Source: an uncultured Clostridia bacterium (GTDB lineage Bacteria; Bacillota; Clostridia; Oscillospirales; Ruminococcaceae). Taken from it: a stretch of DNA of 64,000 nt. The stretch lies in the NCBI GenBank assembly GCA_945829235.1, contig CALZUA010000003.1:1-64000 (forward strand), written 5' to 3'. Positions 32,900-42,134 of the stretch are shown here, one piece after another. The notes under the pieces were generated by a model. It searched no databases and was not told the origin of the DNA. It saw only the letters and a list, made by a program, of their open reading frames with translations. Within the stretch, counting starts at the first letter, position 1. Each line of letters opens with the position of its first letter. The position numbers and the translations under genes were made by a program.

Positions 32900-34365
32900 C
32901 CCGTCTTGAAAATCGCGATTTCACGCGAATTATAGCGCTCGTTTACCGTGAGCTTGCCGCTAGCCGTGTCCGCAACCAGCTTTATCAGCTCGTCCAGCTT
33001 TTGTTCAAACGTATCGCCCGTGACAATCGTACCCGCGTTGAAATCAATCCAGTTCTTCTTGCGCGCGGCAAGGTCGGAGTTGGTCGAGATTTTGATTGTC
33101 GGGACAAAACCGCCGAACGGCGTGCCGCGTCCCGTGGTGAACAGAACGATGTGGCAGCCAGCCGAAGCAAGATTTGTTACGGCAACCATATCGTTTCCGG
33201 GGCCGTTGAGCAGGTTCAAACCGTGCGCGGTGAGCTTATCGCCGTCAAAAAGCACATCGCAGACCTCTCTCGAGCCGGATTTCTGCGTGCAACCGAGGGA
33301 CTTGTCCTCGAGCGTTGTGATACCGCCCGCCTTGTTTCCGGGCGAGGGGTTCTCGTAAACGGGCTGGTCGTGCTTCTGATAGTACTCCTTGAAACCGTTA
33401 ACCAGCTTAACAATCTTGCCAAACGTCTGCTCGTCCTTTGCCCTGTCCATAAGGAGCTGTTCAGCACCGAACATCTCGGGAACCTCGGTCAATACAGACG
33501 TGCCGCCGATAGCCGCCATAAAGTCGGAGAAGCGCCCTACAAGCGGGTTTGCGGTAATTCCCGACAGACCGTCCGAGCCGCCGCACTTCAGACCAACCTT
33601 GAGGCAACTCATATCCTTTTCAACGCGCTTGTCGCCCTTAGCCTTGTCGTAGAGCCGTTCGAGCGCGGCAACACCCTCGGCGATTTCGTCCTCAACGTCC
33701 TGCGCAATCAAAAATTCGGTGCGCTCCTCGTTGTAGTCGCCGAGCGTTTCCTTGAAAACGTCCATACGGTTGTTCTCGCAACCAAGTCCGAGAACCAGCA
33801 CGCCGCCTGCGTTCGGGTGTTTCACCATTCTCTGGAGAATAGTGCGGGTACGCTCGTGGTCCTCGCCGATTTGCGAACAGCCGTAAGGGTGGGTGTAGGT
33901 GAAAACACCGTCCACGCCCTCAAGCTCGGGATGCTTTTTATTAAAAGTATCGACGATAACCCTCGCCTGTGCGTTCACACAACCAACGGTCGGGATAACC
34001 CAAAGCTCGTTTCTTATGCCAATATCGCCGTTCTTGCGCTCGTACACCATAACCTTCGGCGCGGTTTTGATCTCGGCGGGCGAAATCTCCTTCTTGTTGA
34101 AGGAATATTCGAGCGTACCTTCAAGATTTGTCGCCATATTGTGGCTGTGAACGTGTTCACCGACAGCGATATCCTTCGTAGCCCTACCGATAACCTCGCC
34201 GTACTTAATCACCTTTTCACCCGTTTTTATGGGCTTCAAAGCGAATTTGTGTCCCTTTTCGATATCCTCGGCAAGCACAACGCCCTCGTGCTCCTCGCCC
34301 TTTTTGAGAGGAACAAGCGCAACCGCCACGGAATCAAGCGGGGAAATTACAATCGTATTCTTCAT
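32887..34365 (-). CDS. uxaA: Altronate dehydratase
   Basis: A 492-residue UxaA-family dehydratase, full length with an N-terminal SAF-like domain (VALVPLKKGEEHEGVVLAEDI...HVHSHNMATNLEG) and a C-terminal catalytic domain (PTVGCVNAQARVI...HPYGCSQIGEDHE...LKCGGSDGLSGITANPLVG). It removes water from D-altronate to give 2-keto-3-deoxygluconate. It starts two bases after the uxaB stop with GGAG upstream. Confidence 0.94.
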   Translation of the reverse strand: MKNTIVISPLDSVAVALVPLKKGEEHEGVVLAEDIEKGHKFALKPIKTGEKVIKYGEVIGRATKDIAVGEHVHSHNMATNLEGTLEYSFNKKEISPAEIKTAPKVMVYERKNGDIGIRNELWVIPTVGCVNAQARVIVDTFNKKHPELEGVDGVFTYTHPYGCSQIGEDHERTRTILQRMVKHPNAGGVLVLGLGCENNRMDVFKETLGDYNEERTEFLIAQDVEDEIAEGVAALERLYDKAKGDKRVEKDMSCLKVGLKCGGSDGLSGITANPLVGRFSDFMAAIGGTSVLTEVPEMFGAEQLLMDRAKDEQTFGKIVKLVNGFKEYYQKHDQPVYENPSPGNKAGGITTLEDKSLGCTQKSGSREVCDVLFDGDKLTAHGLNLLNGPGNDMVAVTNLASAGCHIVLFTTGRGTPFGGFVPTIKISTNSDLAARKKNWIDFNAGTIVTGDTFEQKLDELIKLVADTASGKLTVNERYNSREIAIFKTGVTL

Positions 34366-34366
34366 A

Positions 34367-35803
34367 TTATTCTCCCAGAAATGCTTTCAGAGCCGCTCTT
34401 TCGCCGTTCTTTACGATGCTCTCGATGTAGCCGGCAACAAGCGCCGCGTTGTCGTCCTCGTCGAGATTTTGCTCCCAAACGTCAGCCGCACCGAGAACTT
34501 TCTTCGCCATCGCGCTGTAATCGGAGATTGCCCAAACCTCTTTCCAGAACTCGAGGAATTTCGCGTCATCAGCGAGCTTGATATCCTCATCGCCGCGCTT
34601 TCCGCGATAGAAAACAGCAAGCGATGCCAGCGAGAACAGAATGTGCTTCGGGGACTTGCCGAACTTTTTGCGGTAGTCGTTGTAGGTGGGGAGCAGACGC
34701 GTTCTGAATTTCGTGGTGGAGTTGAGGGCAATGCTCATCAGCTCGTGACGGATAAACGGGTTCTTGAAGCGCTCGACAACACTGTTCGCGAAAGCGTCCA
34801 TCTGGTCTTTCGGCAGGTCGATTGTCGGCTTGATTTCGTCGTTAATGAGTTCAGCGGCGAAACGTCCAACGTCCGCGTCCTCGACAGACTCGCGAACCGT
34901 GTCAATTCCCGCCATATAAGCCACAGGAACGATAGCGGTGTGAGTGCCGTTCAGGATTTTAACCTTTCTCTGCTTGTAAGGCGTGATATCATCAGCGAAA
35001 ATCACGTTCAAGCCCGACTTGTCCGCGGGGAGCTTCTCCTGAACAAACGGCTCCTTCTGGAGAACCCACAGGTGGAAAATCTCGCCCTTTACGATATTGT
35101 TGTCCTGATAGCCCATTTCCTCGCAAATCTGCGCGGCGTTATCTCTCGGATAACCGGGAACAATGCGGTCAACGAGCGTGCTTGTGTAGTGGCAAGCGTT
35201 GTTCATCCAATCAACAAACGCCGCGTCCATACCCTTAATCTTGGCAAGCTCGTTCATAACGCGCTTGAGCTCGTCACCGTTGTGGTCGATAAGCTCGCAG
35301 GGAATGATAGCCAAGCCCTTTGTAGCGTCGCCGTTGAAGTGGTCGTATCTGGTCTTGAGGAATGCGAGAAGCTTTCCGGGGAAGCTCTTCGGGCACTTTG
35401 TGAAATCGGTGTCCGTTTCATCGAGCGCGATACCCGCCTCGGTTGTGTTGGAAATAACGACTTCGAGCTCCTCGCTCTTTGCGTAGTTAAGGAACTTGTC
35501 GTACTGCTCAAACGGGTTGATAAAGTCCTTGAGAACGTCGATAATACGCTTGCTCTGAACCTTTTCGCCCTTGTCTATACCCTCAAGGCACAGCGTGTAA
35601 AGACCGCCCTGCTTTTCGAGGTCGGCAACTCTGCCCATCGGCATCGGCTGAACAACAGCAACGTCTGCGTTAATAACGCCCGCGTCGTTCAAATTCTGCA
35701 AAATCCAGTCAACAAACGCTCTGAGAAAGTTTCCCTCGCCGAATTGGAGGATTTTCACAGGTCTGTCAACTGCTTCAAAAGTGCTTCTGTTAAGGTCTTT
35801 CAT
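34367..35803 (-). CDS. uxaB: Tagaturonate reductase (altronate oxidoreductase)
   Basis: A 478-residue mannitol-dehydrogenase-family enzyme. ILQFGEGNFLRAFVDW is the NAD-binding start, and the C-terminal half carries the conserved KVKILNGTHTAIVPVAYMAG motif with the catalytic Lys. It reduces D-tagaturonate to D-altronate with NADH. It lies between the MATE gene and uxaA, tightly packed. Confidence 0.94.
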   Translation of the reverse strand: MKDLNRSTFEAVDRPVKILQFGEGNFLRAFVDWILQNLNDAGVINADVAVVQPMPMGRVADLEKQGGLYTLCLEGIDKGEKVQSKRIIDVLKDFINPFEQYDKFLNYAKSEELEVVISNTTEAGIALDETDTDFTKCPKSFPGKLLAFLKTRYDHFNGDATKGLAIIPCELIDHNGDELKRVMNELAKIKGMDAAFVDWMNNACHYTSTLVDRIVPGYPRDNAAQICEEMGYQDNNIVKGEIFHLWVLQKEPFVQEKLPADKSGLNVIFADDITPYKQRKVKILNGTHTAIVPVAYMAGIDTVRESVEDADVGRFAAELINDEIKPTIDLPKDQMDAFANSVVERFKNPFIRHELMSIALNSTTKFRTRLLPTYNDYRKKFGKSPKHILFSLASLAVFYRGKRGDEDIKLADDAKFLEFWKEVWAISDYSAMAKKVLGAADVWEQNLDEDDNAALVAGYIESIVKNGERAALKAFLGE

Positions 35804-35813
35804 TTTTGTTACC

Positions 35814-37214
35814 TCACAACTTTACATTATCTTTGGTTTTGTGATTTTTGATATTGATAAGGCAGACAATGCCTATAACCACCGACATAAGTCCGATACC
35901 GACATTTGAGATAAGCATCGCGATACCGAGGCTCTCCGCGCCGATTTCGGGGAAACAGTTTATCATAATCAGCATCGTCGGTATTCTGAACACAAACAGC
36001 CGCGACAGGTTGCACACCATCGAGAGCTTTGTCCAGCCAATTCCGTAAATCAGTCCGTTGACTGCGGAATTGACGCCGAGAGCCACTATGCCTATTCTCT
36101 CGTAGGAGAAGATTTTGTTGATAAGCTGGGCTTTTTCGGGACTGCCGTTTGCAAAGAACGCGGAAAGCGGTTCTCCGAAAACGGTGAGCAAAACGAACCC
36201 GATTGACGACAGCACAAGGTTTACCGTGAGCGTGCAGAAAAACAGCTTAATCATACGCGAATAGTGCTTTTCGCTCAAATTGTAGCTCACAACCGACGAT
36301 TCCGCGTCCTCCGTGCAGTTTGTGATGCTGGTGACGCTTCCGCTGATGTTGTTTGAAACACCGAGCGCACCGGGAGCTTCATCACCGTAGGTCATCGCCA
36401 TGGAGTTTACCAGAACCTTGCCCATCGAAAAAACAAATTTTCCCAAAAACACGGGAATTGACAGTGAACAAAGCGGCTTGAAGTAGTCCTTTGTAAACAT
36501 CGTGTTTTTGGGGGAATAGTGAAACAGGAAATTTTTTCTGATAAGATTTACCGCCGCGTATACCGACACCGAGATATCCGCCAAAAGCGTTGCGCCCGCA
36601 ACCATCGTTGTGCCCAGATTGAGCATACTCACAAAGATTACCGTAAACGCGAGCTTTATGGACATCGACATTATATTGACGAACAGAATGTTCACCGTCG
36701 CGCCTCTTGCCTTCTCCAACCCGAGGAAAACCGAGTTGAACATCGAAACGCCGATTGAGATAATCTGAACGCGGAAATAGCCAAGTCCGATATTTATCAG
36801 CTCCTCGGTAAGTCCCGCGATGTGCAGAATTCCGCTCGCAAATATCTCCAATACCGCTATTATCCCCAAAGCCGAGAGGAAAAACAGCGTCAAAGTCGTG
36901 TTGGCAACTTTTTTCGCCTTGTCGTACTCGCCGCGCCCGATTAGCCTTGACACGATAATCGAGCTTCCGGTTGAAAAACCTCCCCCGAGAGCCGTGAACA
37001 GGTTCTTGATTTGGGAAATCATAACAACCGACGACAGCGCGTTGTTGTCGCTCTGCGAAACGACAATTGTGTCGATAATGCCGCTTAGGTAAGTAAAAGC
37101 GCTCAGTGCCATAAGCGGGAGAGTGATTTTCAGGACAACCGCCATAGGGTTGCCCGTGAGGATAAACTCCCGCCGCTTACGGTCTTTTTCGCTTACATTT
37201 GAGTTATCTGCCAT
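35814..37214 (-). CDS. MATE family transporter
   Basis: A 466-residue protein with twelve predicted membrane helices arranged as two six-helix halves, of the MATE/MOP flippase superfamily (TGNPMAVVLKITLPLMALSAFTYLSGIIDTIVVSQ). These normally export drugs or metabolites using Na+ or H+ gradients. It sits inside the hexuronate gene run, ten bases upstream of uxaB, so it may move a pathway-related compound; the substrate is unknown. Confidence 0.85.
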   Translation of the reverse strand: MADNSNVSEKDRKRREFILTGNPMAVVLKITLPLMALSAFTYLSGIIDTIVVSQSDNNALSSVVMISQIKNLFTALGGGFSTGSSIIVSRLIGRGEYDKAKKVANTTLTLFFLSALGIIAVLEIFASGILHIAGLTEELINIGLGYFRVQIISIGVSMFNSVFLGLEKARGATVNILFVNIMSMSIKLAFTVIFVSMLNLGTTMVAGATLLADISVSVYAAVNLIRKNFLFHYSPKNTMFTKDYFKPLCSLSIPVFLGKFVFSMGKVLVNSMAMTYGDEAPGALGVSNNISGSVTSITNCTEDAESSVVSYNLSEKHYSRMIKLFFCTLTVNLVLSSIGFVLLTVFGEPLSAFFANGSPEKAQLINKIFSYERIGIVALGVNSAVNGLIYGIGWTKLSMVCNLSRLFVFRIPTMLIMINCFPEIGAESLGIAMLISNVGIGLMSVVIGIVCLINIKNHKTKDNVKL

Positions 37215-37234
37215 TATTTTGCCTTTTTCTTTTT

Positions 37235-38344
37235 TTATTCAGCAGTAAGCTGGAATTTAATGCGCTTTTCGGTTGCCTTGTCGAAGAGGTAAACGCTCTC
37301 GAAAGGAATGGCGAACTGAAGCTCCTCGTTAATTGCGGGAGAATCATGCGGGTCAACCTTAAGAATTGTTTTAATACCCTGAATGTCAACGTAAACGTTG
37401 GTGTTATCGCCGAGAAGCTCGGTAAGCTCAACCGCGCAGTTTATCTTGAACGCCTTGCGAACGTCCTCGTTCTTGCAGAGCTTGATTGCCTCGGGACGGA
37501 AGCCGAGAACGAGCTCCTCACCCTCATACTTGTTGACGATATCCTTGTCGGCAATAGCATAGAGGTCGATGATGTTGCCGTTGATGTTGAGCTTGCCGTC
37601 TCTTACCTTCGCGTCGATGAAGTTCATCGGAGGCTCGCCGATAAATCCGGCAACGAACATATTAACGGGGTTGAAATAGAGGTCATACGGCGTACCAACC
37701 TGCTGAATGTAACCGTCCTTCATAACGACAATTCGGTCAGCCATTGTCATAGCCTCGGTCTGGTCGTGGGTTACATAGATGGTTGTAGCGCCGGTCTGGC
37801 GGTGAATTTGAGTAATCTCGGAGCGCATGGTAACACGCTGTTTTGCATCAAGGTTAGAAAGCGGCTCGTCCATAAGGAAGATGTCAACCTTGCGGATTAT
37901 TGCGCGTCCAACCGCGACTCTCTGTCTTTGACCGCCCGAAAGCGCACGCGGGAATCTGTCAAGATAATCGGTAAGACCGAGAATTTTTGCCGTGGTGTTA
38001 ACTCTCTCTTCGATAACGTCGTCATCAACGCCCTGAAGCGTCAAGCCGAAAGCGAGGTTATCGTAAACGGTCATATGCGGATACAGCGCGTAGCTCTGGA
38101 AAACCATCGCAACGCCGCGCTCACGCGGGCCCTTTTCGTTAACTCTCTCGCCGTTAATGAAGAAATCACCCTTGCTGATGTTTTCAAGACCTGCTATCAT
38201 ACGCAGAGTGGTTGATTTTCCGCAACCCGACGAGCCTACGAAAACGATAAACTCGCCCTTTTCAATCTCCAGATTGAAATCGTGTACGGCGTGAAAGCCG
38301 TTCGGGTAGATTTTGTTGATTCCTCTTAATGTTAAAAATGACAT
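37235..38344 (-). CDS. Carbohydrate ABC transporter ATPase (MsmX/UgpC type)
   Basis: A 369-residue ATPase. Walker A GSSGCGKST, signature LSGGQRQRVAVGRA and Walker B FLMDEPLSNLD are intact, followed by the switch His in VTHDQTEA. The C-terminal regulatory OB-fold region (about 240-369) is typical of MsmX/MalK-like proteins that energise several CUT1 importers. No permease genes are adjacent, so it may serve importers elsewhere, possibly the ATPase-less one at 8.6-13.8 kb. It lies between MATE and kduI. Confidence 0.9.
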   Translation of the reverse strand: MSFLTLRGINKIYPNGFHAVHDFNLEIEKGEFIVFVGSSGCGKSTTLRMIAGLENISKGDFFINGERVNEKGPRERGVAMVFQSYALYPHMTVYDNLAFGLTLQGVDDDVIEERVNTTAKILGLTDYLDRFPRALSGGQRQRVAVGRAIIRKVDIFLMDEPLSNLDAKQRVTMRSEITQIHRQTGATTIYVTHDQTEAMTMADRIVVMKDGYIQQVGTPYDLYFNPVNMFVAGFIGEPPMNFIDAKVRDGKLNINGNIIDLYAIADKDIVNKYEGEELVLGFRPEAIKLCKNEDVRKAFKINCAVELTELLGDNTNVYVDIQGIKTILKVDPHDSPAINEELQFAIPFESVYLFDKATEKRIKFQLTAE

Positions 38345-38392
38345 AACGGTACTCCACTTTCAAAAAAATTCTATTCAATAACCGCGGGGCGA

Positions 38393-39229
38393 TTATTTGA
38401 GGTCGAGATTGCCAATATTGTCCATATCATCGTAGGTCTGGTTTTCGCCGCACATACCCCAGATGAAGGTGTAATTCGAGGTAGCGGTGCCGGAGTGGAT
38501 TGACCACGAGGGCGAGATAACCGCCTGTTCGTTGTGAAGAATGATGTGGCGGGTTTCCTTGGGCTGTCCCATCATGTGGAACACGATGTTGTCGCCGGGA
38601 ACCTCAAAATAGAAGTAAACTTCCATTCTTCTCTCGTGGGTGTGGGAGGGCATTGTGTTCCAGCTGTTGCCGGGAGCAAGCTCCGTCATACCCATAGCGA
38701 GCTGACAGCTTTCGCAGACAGCGGGGTTAACATACTGGTTAACAACGCGCTTGTTCATATTCTCGTCAGAGCCGAGCGGACGGTGAACAGCCTTATCCTT
38801 GGTGATATAAACCGTGGGATAAGTCTTGTGCGCGGGGCAGGAATTGATGTAGAACTTTGCGGGATTTGCCTTGTCGTCCGACTTGAAGACAATCTCCTTC
38901 GTTCCCATACCAATATAAATGCCGTCCTTGAAATTGAGCGGATACTCCGTGCCGTCAAGAACAACCGTACCCTTTCCGCCGACGTTGATGATACCCATTT
39001 CGCGGCGCTCGAGGAAATACTCCGTGCCGAGTTCCTTTGTAGAGCCGAGCGAAAGCTCCTTGTCAACGGGCATTGCGCCGCCTGCAATCATTCTGTCCTG
39101 ATGAGAATAGGTGAGCGCGATTTCGTCCTTAACGAAAACCTTGTCGATGAGGTAGTGCTTACGCAGGGTTTCCGTGTCATAATGCTTTGAATCATCGGGG
39201 TGATTAGCATATCTGATATCTAAAGTCAT
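38393..39229 (-). CDS. kduI: 5-dehydro-4-deoxy-D-glucuronate isomerase
   Basis: A 278-residue cupin isomerase, full length. MPSHTHERRMEVYFYFEVP contributes the metal-binding His and Glu residues, and GTEYFLERREMGIINVGGKG is family-typical. It isomerises the spontaneous product of unsaturated galacturonate (DKI) to DKII, which KduD reduces. AAGGAG precedes the ATG. Confidence 0.96.
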   Translation of the reverse strand: MTLDIRYANHPDDSKHYDTETLRKHYLIDKVFVKDEIALTYSHQDRMIAGGAMPVDKELSLGSTKELGTEYFLERREMGIINVGGKGTVVLDGTEYPLNFKDGIYIGMGTKEIVFKSDDKANPAKFYINSCPAHKTYPTVYITKDKAVHRPLGSDENMNKRVVNQYVNPAVCESCQLAMGMTELAPGNSWNTMPSHTHERRMEVYFYFEVPGDNIVFHMMGQPKETRHIILHNEQAVISPSWSIHSGTATSNYTFIWGMCGENQTYDDMDNIGNLDLK

Positions 39230-39239
39230 TTTCTTCTCC

Positions 39240-40073
39240 TTAAATAAATTGCTTTATGTGAGCGACTGCGGCGGGGATATCCTCGCCCGTTGTGCCCTCG
39301 AAAACGAGATTTGCGTCGGGACAAACCTTTCGGATTTCGGGAATAATCCTCGAGTAATCGAAAATGCCCTTCCCCACGCCAACCTGTTTGAGCGAGCCAT
39401 CCTCGGCGATTACGCAGTCCTTGATGTGGAACACCTGAATGTTGCCGCCGAACGTTTCGAGACCTTCATGAAGGATATCGTACATCTCGCTGACGTTTGA
39501 TTTGTCGAGATAGTTGTACAAATCGAAGATAATCCTGATGTTGTCGCGACCGATAGCCTTGACCGCTCTGTCAAGCGTTTTCACGTTCCAGCAAACGTGC
39601 CCGAACGCGCCTTCCATACCGATAAAAGCGTTTTGGCTTTTAGCAAAGTCTGCAAGCTCCGAAAACGTTGATATCACGCGCTGTACAGCCTCTTCCGTGC
39701 GGTTTTGCGGGTGATAAGTCCACTTGTCGCCGTTGTAGGAACCGGTTTCCGAGCCGACAACCTCGCACCCAAGTTCGTGGCAGTGCGCGAGATAATCCTT
39801 GAAAACCGCCTTTCCGTTGGCGATTTTTTCCTCGTTCGGGTGAACGGGGTTGAAATACGCACCGATAAGCGGAACAGTCTTGCCCGCTTTCTCGAAAACC
39901 GCGCTGAACGCCTCGGCGCGCTCTTTGGTGATTGCGCCGGGCGTGTAAGCAACGTCGTCAAGGCATTTGTACGCGACAAGCTGAACTCCGGAAAGTCCCA
40001 GCTCGTCAAGCCGTTTCGCGATATTTTCCTCGCCTTTTACGCCCAAATCGTGGGCGCGAATAAACAGCTTCAT
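39240..40073 (-). CDS. Sugar phosphate isomerase/epimerase-like TIM barrel
   Basis: A 277-residue xylose-isomerase-like TIM barrel (AP endonuclease 2 superfamily). Candidate metal ligands lie in GMEGAFGHV, IIFDLYNYLD, VFHIKDC and LVFEGTTGED. It starts by sharing one base with the kdgK stop (TAATG) and precedes kduI. No step of the known galacturonate or DKI pathways needs this enzyme, so it may epimerise a side sugar or uronate variant. Function unknown. Confidence 0.78.
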   Translation of the reverse strand: MKLFIRAHDLGVKGEENIAKRLDELGLSGVQLVAYKCLDDVAYTPGAITKERAEAFSAVFEKAGKTVPLIGAYFNPVHPNEEKIANGKAVFKDYLAHCHELGCEVVGSETGSYNGDKWTYHPQNRTEEAVQRVISTFSELADFAKSQNAFIGMEGAFGHVCWNVKTLDRAVKAIGRDNIRIIFDLYNYLDKSNVSEMYDILHEGLETFGGNIQVFHIKDCVIAEDGSLKQVGVGKGIFDYSRIIPEIRKVCPDANLVFEGTTGEDIPAAVAHIKQFI

Positions 40074-41104
40074 TATCTCTGAACGCGTCCCGAAGCGTCG
40101 CCGCCTGCGAGAGTTTCAACTTCCTTGCGGGAAACGAGGTTGAAGTCGCCGGGGATTGTGTGCTTGAGGGCGGAAGCAGCAACGCCGTATTCGAGCGCAG
40201 CCTTGAAATCCTTGCCGTCAAGCAATCCGCAGATAACGCCGCCTGCGAAGGAGTCGCCGCCGCCTACGCGGTCAACGATGGGGTGAATGGAGTATTCCTT
40301 GGAGTGATAGAACTCCTTGGTATCTCTGCTGTAAATGCACGCGGACCAGCCGTTGTCGGACGCGGAGTGCGAAACGCGCAGAGAGGAGATGCAGTATTCA
40401 AAGTTATAGTCAGCAACCATCTGCTCGAAAATGGACTTATAGCCTGCAAGCTCGAGGTCGCCCTGAGTAACATCGGTGTTGCCGGGCTTGTAGCCGAGAA
40501 CGAGCTCAGCGTCCTCTTCGTTGCCGATGCAAACGTCAACGTACTGCATAAGGTTCTTCATAACCTTCTGAGCCTTTTCACTGCTCCAGAGCTTCTTGCG
40601 GAAGTTGAGGTCAACGGAAACCTTTACGCCGTGCTTCTTGGCAGCCTTAAGAGCTTCTTCGGTAAGAACAGCGGCCGCATCGGAAACAGCGGGAGTAATT
40701 CCTGTGAAGTGGAACCAGTCAGCGCCCTCGAAGATAGCGTCAAAATCGAAATCAGCCGCGGTCGCGGTGGAAATCGAGGAATGAGCTCTGTCGTAAACGA
40801 CCTTGGAAGGACGCATAGAAGAGCCGCTCTCGAGGAAGTAAATGCCGAGTCTTTCGCCGGTCTTTGCAATGTGCTTGGTCTCAACGCCGTACTTGCGGAG
40901 AGCCGCAACAGCGCACTCGCCGATTTCGTTGTTGGGAACAGCGGTTACGAACTCAGCGTCGTGACCGTAATTTGCGAGGGAAACAGCAACGTTCGCTTCG
41001 CCGCCGCCGTAGCAAACGTCAAACTCGTCTGCCTGAATAAACTTTTCGTTGTTGGGAGTGGAAAGGCGGAGCATAATCTCGCCCATTGTAACTACTTTAG
41101 CCAT
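40073..41104 (-). CDS. kdgK: 2-keto-3-deoxygluconate kinase
   Basis: A 343-residue PfkB-family kinase. FDVCYGGGEANVAVSLANYG binds sugar and RVGGGDSFAGGVICGLLDG holds the catalytic Asp and anion hole. It phosphorylates KDG to KDPG, joining the UxaA and KduD branches. It is coupled to the TIM-barrel gene and preceded by the KDPG aldolase gene, with AAAGGAG before the ATG. Confidence 0.93.
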   Translation of the reverse strand: MAKVVTMGEIMLRLSTPNNEKFIQADEFDVCYGGGEANVAVSLANYGHDAEFVTAVPNNEIGECAVAALRKYGVETKHIAKTGERLGIYFLESGSSMRPSKVVYDRAHSSISTATAADFDFDAIFEGADWFHFTGITPAVSDAAAVLTEEALKAAKKHGVKVSVDLNFRKKLWSSEKAQKVMKNLMQYVDVCIGNEEDAELVLGYKPGNTDVTQGDLELAGYKSIFEQMVADYNFEYCISSLRVSHSASDNGWSACIYSRDTKEFYHSKEYSIHPIVDRVGGGDSFAGGVICGLLDGKDFKAALEYGVAASALKHTIPGDFNLVSRKEVETLAGGDASGRVQR

Positions 41105-41128
41105 CGGTAAAATCTCCTTTATAATAAA

Positions 41129-42100
41129 TTACTTCTTTTCAACAAGGTGAATTGCAAATCCGCTGTATTCTTCAGCGAGATAGATAACGGTCATTCTGCC
41201 GTCTGCGTCGTACTTTGCGCTGTCCATATCGAACTTAACGCCCTTCTGCTGGAGCTGGAATACCGCTCTGCGAACGTTCGGAGTGGAAACGGCGATGTGG
41301 CCCATAGCGCCCTTGAACGGAGCCTTCATGCACTCAATCTGAGTACCTGCGAAAACGCTGGAGTTGCCGACCTTCTGCTCCCAGCCGAACATATCCATAA
41401 ACTTAGCGGTAGTGCTCTTTGCCTCGTCCTCGTTCTGGCAGTTGATGCCAACGTGAACGAGCTGGAAGTCGAGCATCTTGTTAACAGCCGCCTTGCAAAG
41501 CGCGGTGATTTCGTCCCACTTCTGCGCCTTGACGAGCTTGTCGGGAACAATCCACGAACCGCCACAGCAAACGATTTTCTTGAATGCGAGGTAGTTGTTG
41601 AGGTTGTTCTCGTTAACGCCGCCTGTGGGCATAAACTTCATCATCGAGTAAGGTGCGGAAACAGCCTTGATGTAAGCCAGACCGCCTGCCTGCTCTGCGG
41701 GGAAGAACTTGACGAAATCAAGTCCAAGCTCGAGAGCCTGTTCAATCTGCGAGCCGTTAGCAACGCCGGGTGCAAAGGGAACGCCCTTGTCGAGGCAGTG
41801 CTTAACAACCGCGGGGTTAAGACCGGGAGCAACGCAGAACTTTGCGCCTGCCGCGATAGCCGCGTCGCACTGCTCGATAGTGAGCACGGTGCCTGCACCT
41901 ACGAGCATATCGGGATAAGCGTCGGTCATCGCCTTGATAACCTTGTCTGCGCCTGCCGCGCGGAAGGTAACCTCTGCGCAGTGGATACCGCCGTCATAGA
42001 GAGCCTTTGCGAGATTTACCGCGTCATCGGTGTTTTCGAGCTTGATTACGGGAACAACACCCGTGCATTCGAGCTGTTCAAGAAACTTTTTGTTGTCCAT
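41129..42100 (-). CDS. kdgA: KDPG aldolase fused to a C-terminal VOC-like domain
   Basis: A 323-residue protein. Residues 1-210 are a class I KDPG/KHG aldolase: catalytic Glu in CAEVTFRA (about 43), Schiff-base Lys in DFVKFFPAE (about 131) and phosphate loop PTGGV. The remainder (FQLVHVGINCQNEDEAKSTTAKFMDMFGWE...MGHIAVSTPNVRRAVFQLQQKGVKF...GFAIHLVEKK) resembles one vicinal-oxygen-chelate/glyoxalase module. The standard enzyme stops at about 210 residues. The aldolase yields pyruvate and glyceraldehyde 3-phosphate; the added domain might handle a reactive oxo by-product or regulate, both inferred. Confidence 0.9.
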   Translation of the reverse strand: MDNKKFLEQLECTGVVPVIKLENTDDAVNLAKALYDGGIHCAEVTFRAAGADKVIKAMTDAYPDMLVGAGTVLTIEQCDAAIAAGAKFCVAPGLNPAVVKHCLDKGVPFAPGVANGSQIEQALELGLDFVKFFPAEQAGGLAYIKAVSAPYSMMKFMPTGGVNENNLNNYLAFKKIVCCGGSWIVPDKLVKAQKWDEITALCKAAVNKMLDFQLVHVGINCQNEDEAKSTTAKFMDMFGWEQKVGNSSVFAGTQIECMKAPFKGAMGHIAVSTPNVRRAVFQLQQKGVKFDMDSAKYDADGRMTVIYLAEEYSGFAIHLVEKK

Positions 42101-42134
42101 TTCAAATTCCTCCGAATAATTTATTCAACTGAAA

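Noticed and set aside
33001-34581. 526-residue plus-strand ORF
   Set aside because: Antisense shadow of uxaA and the end of uxaB, low complexity and without motifs.
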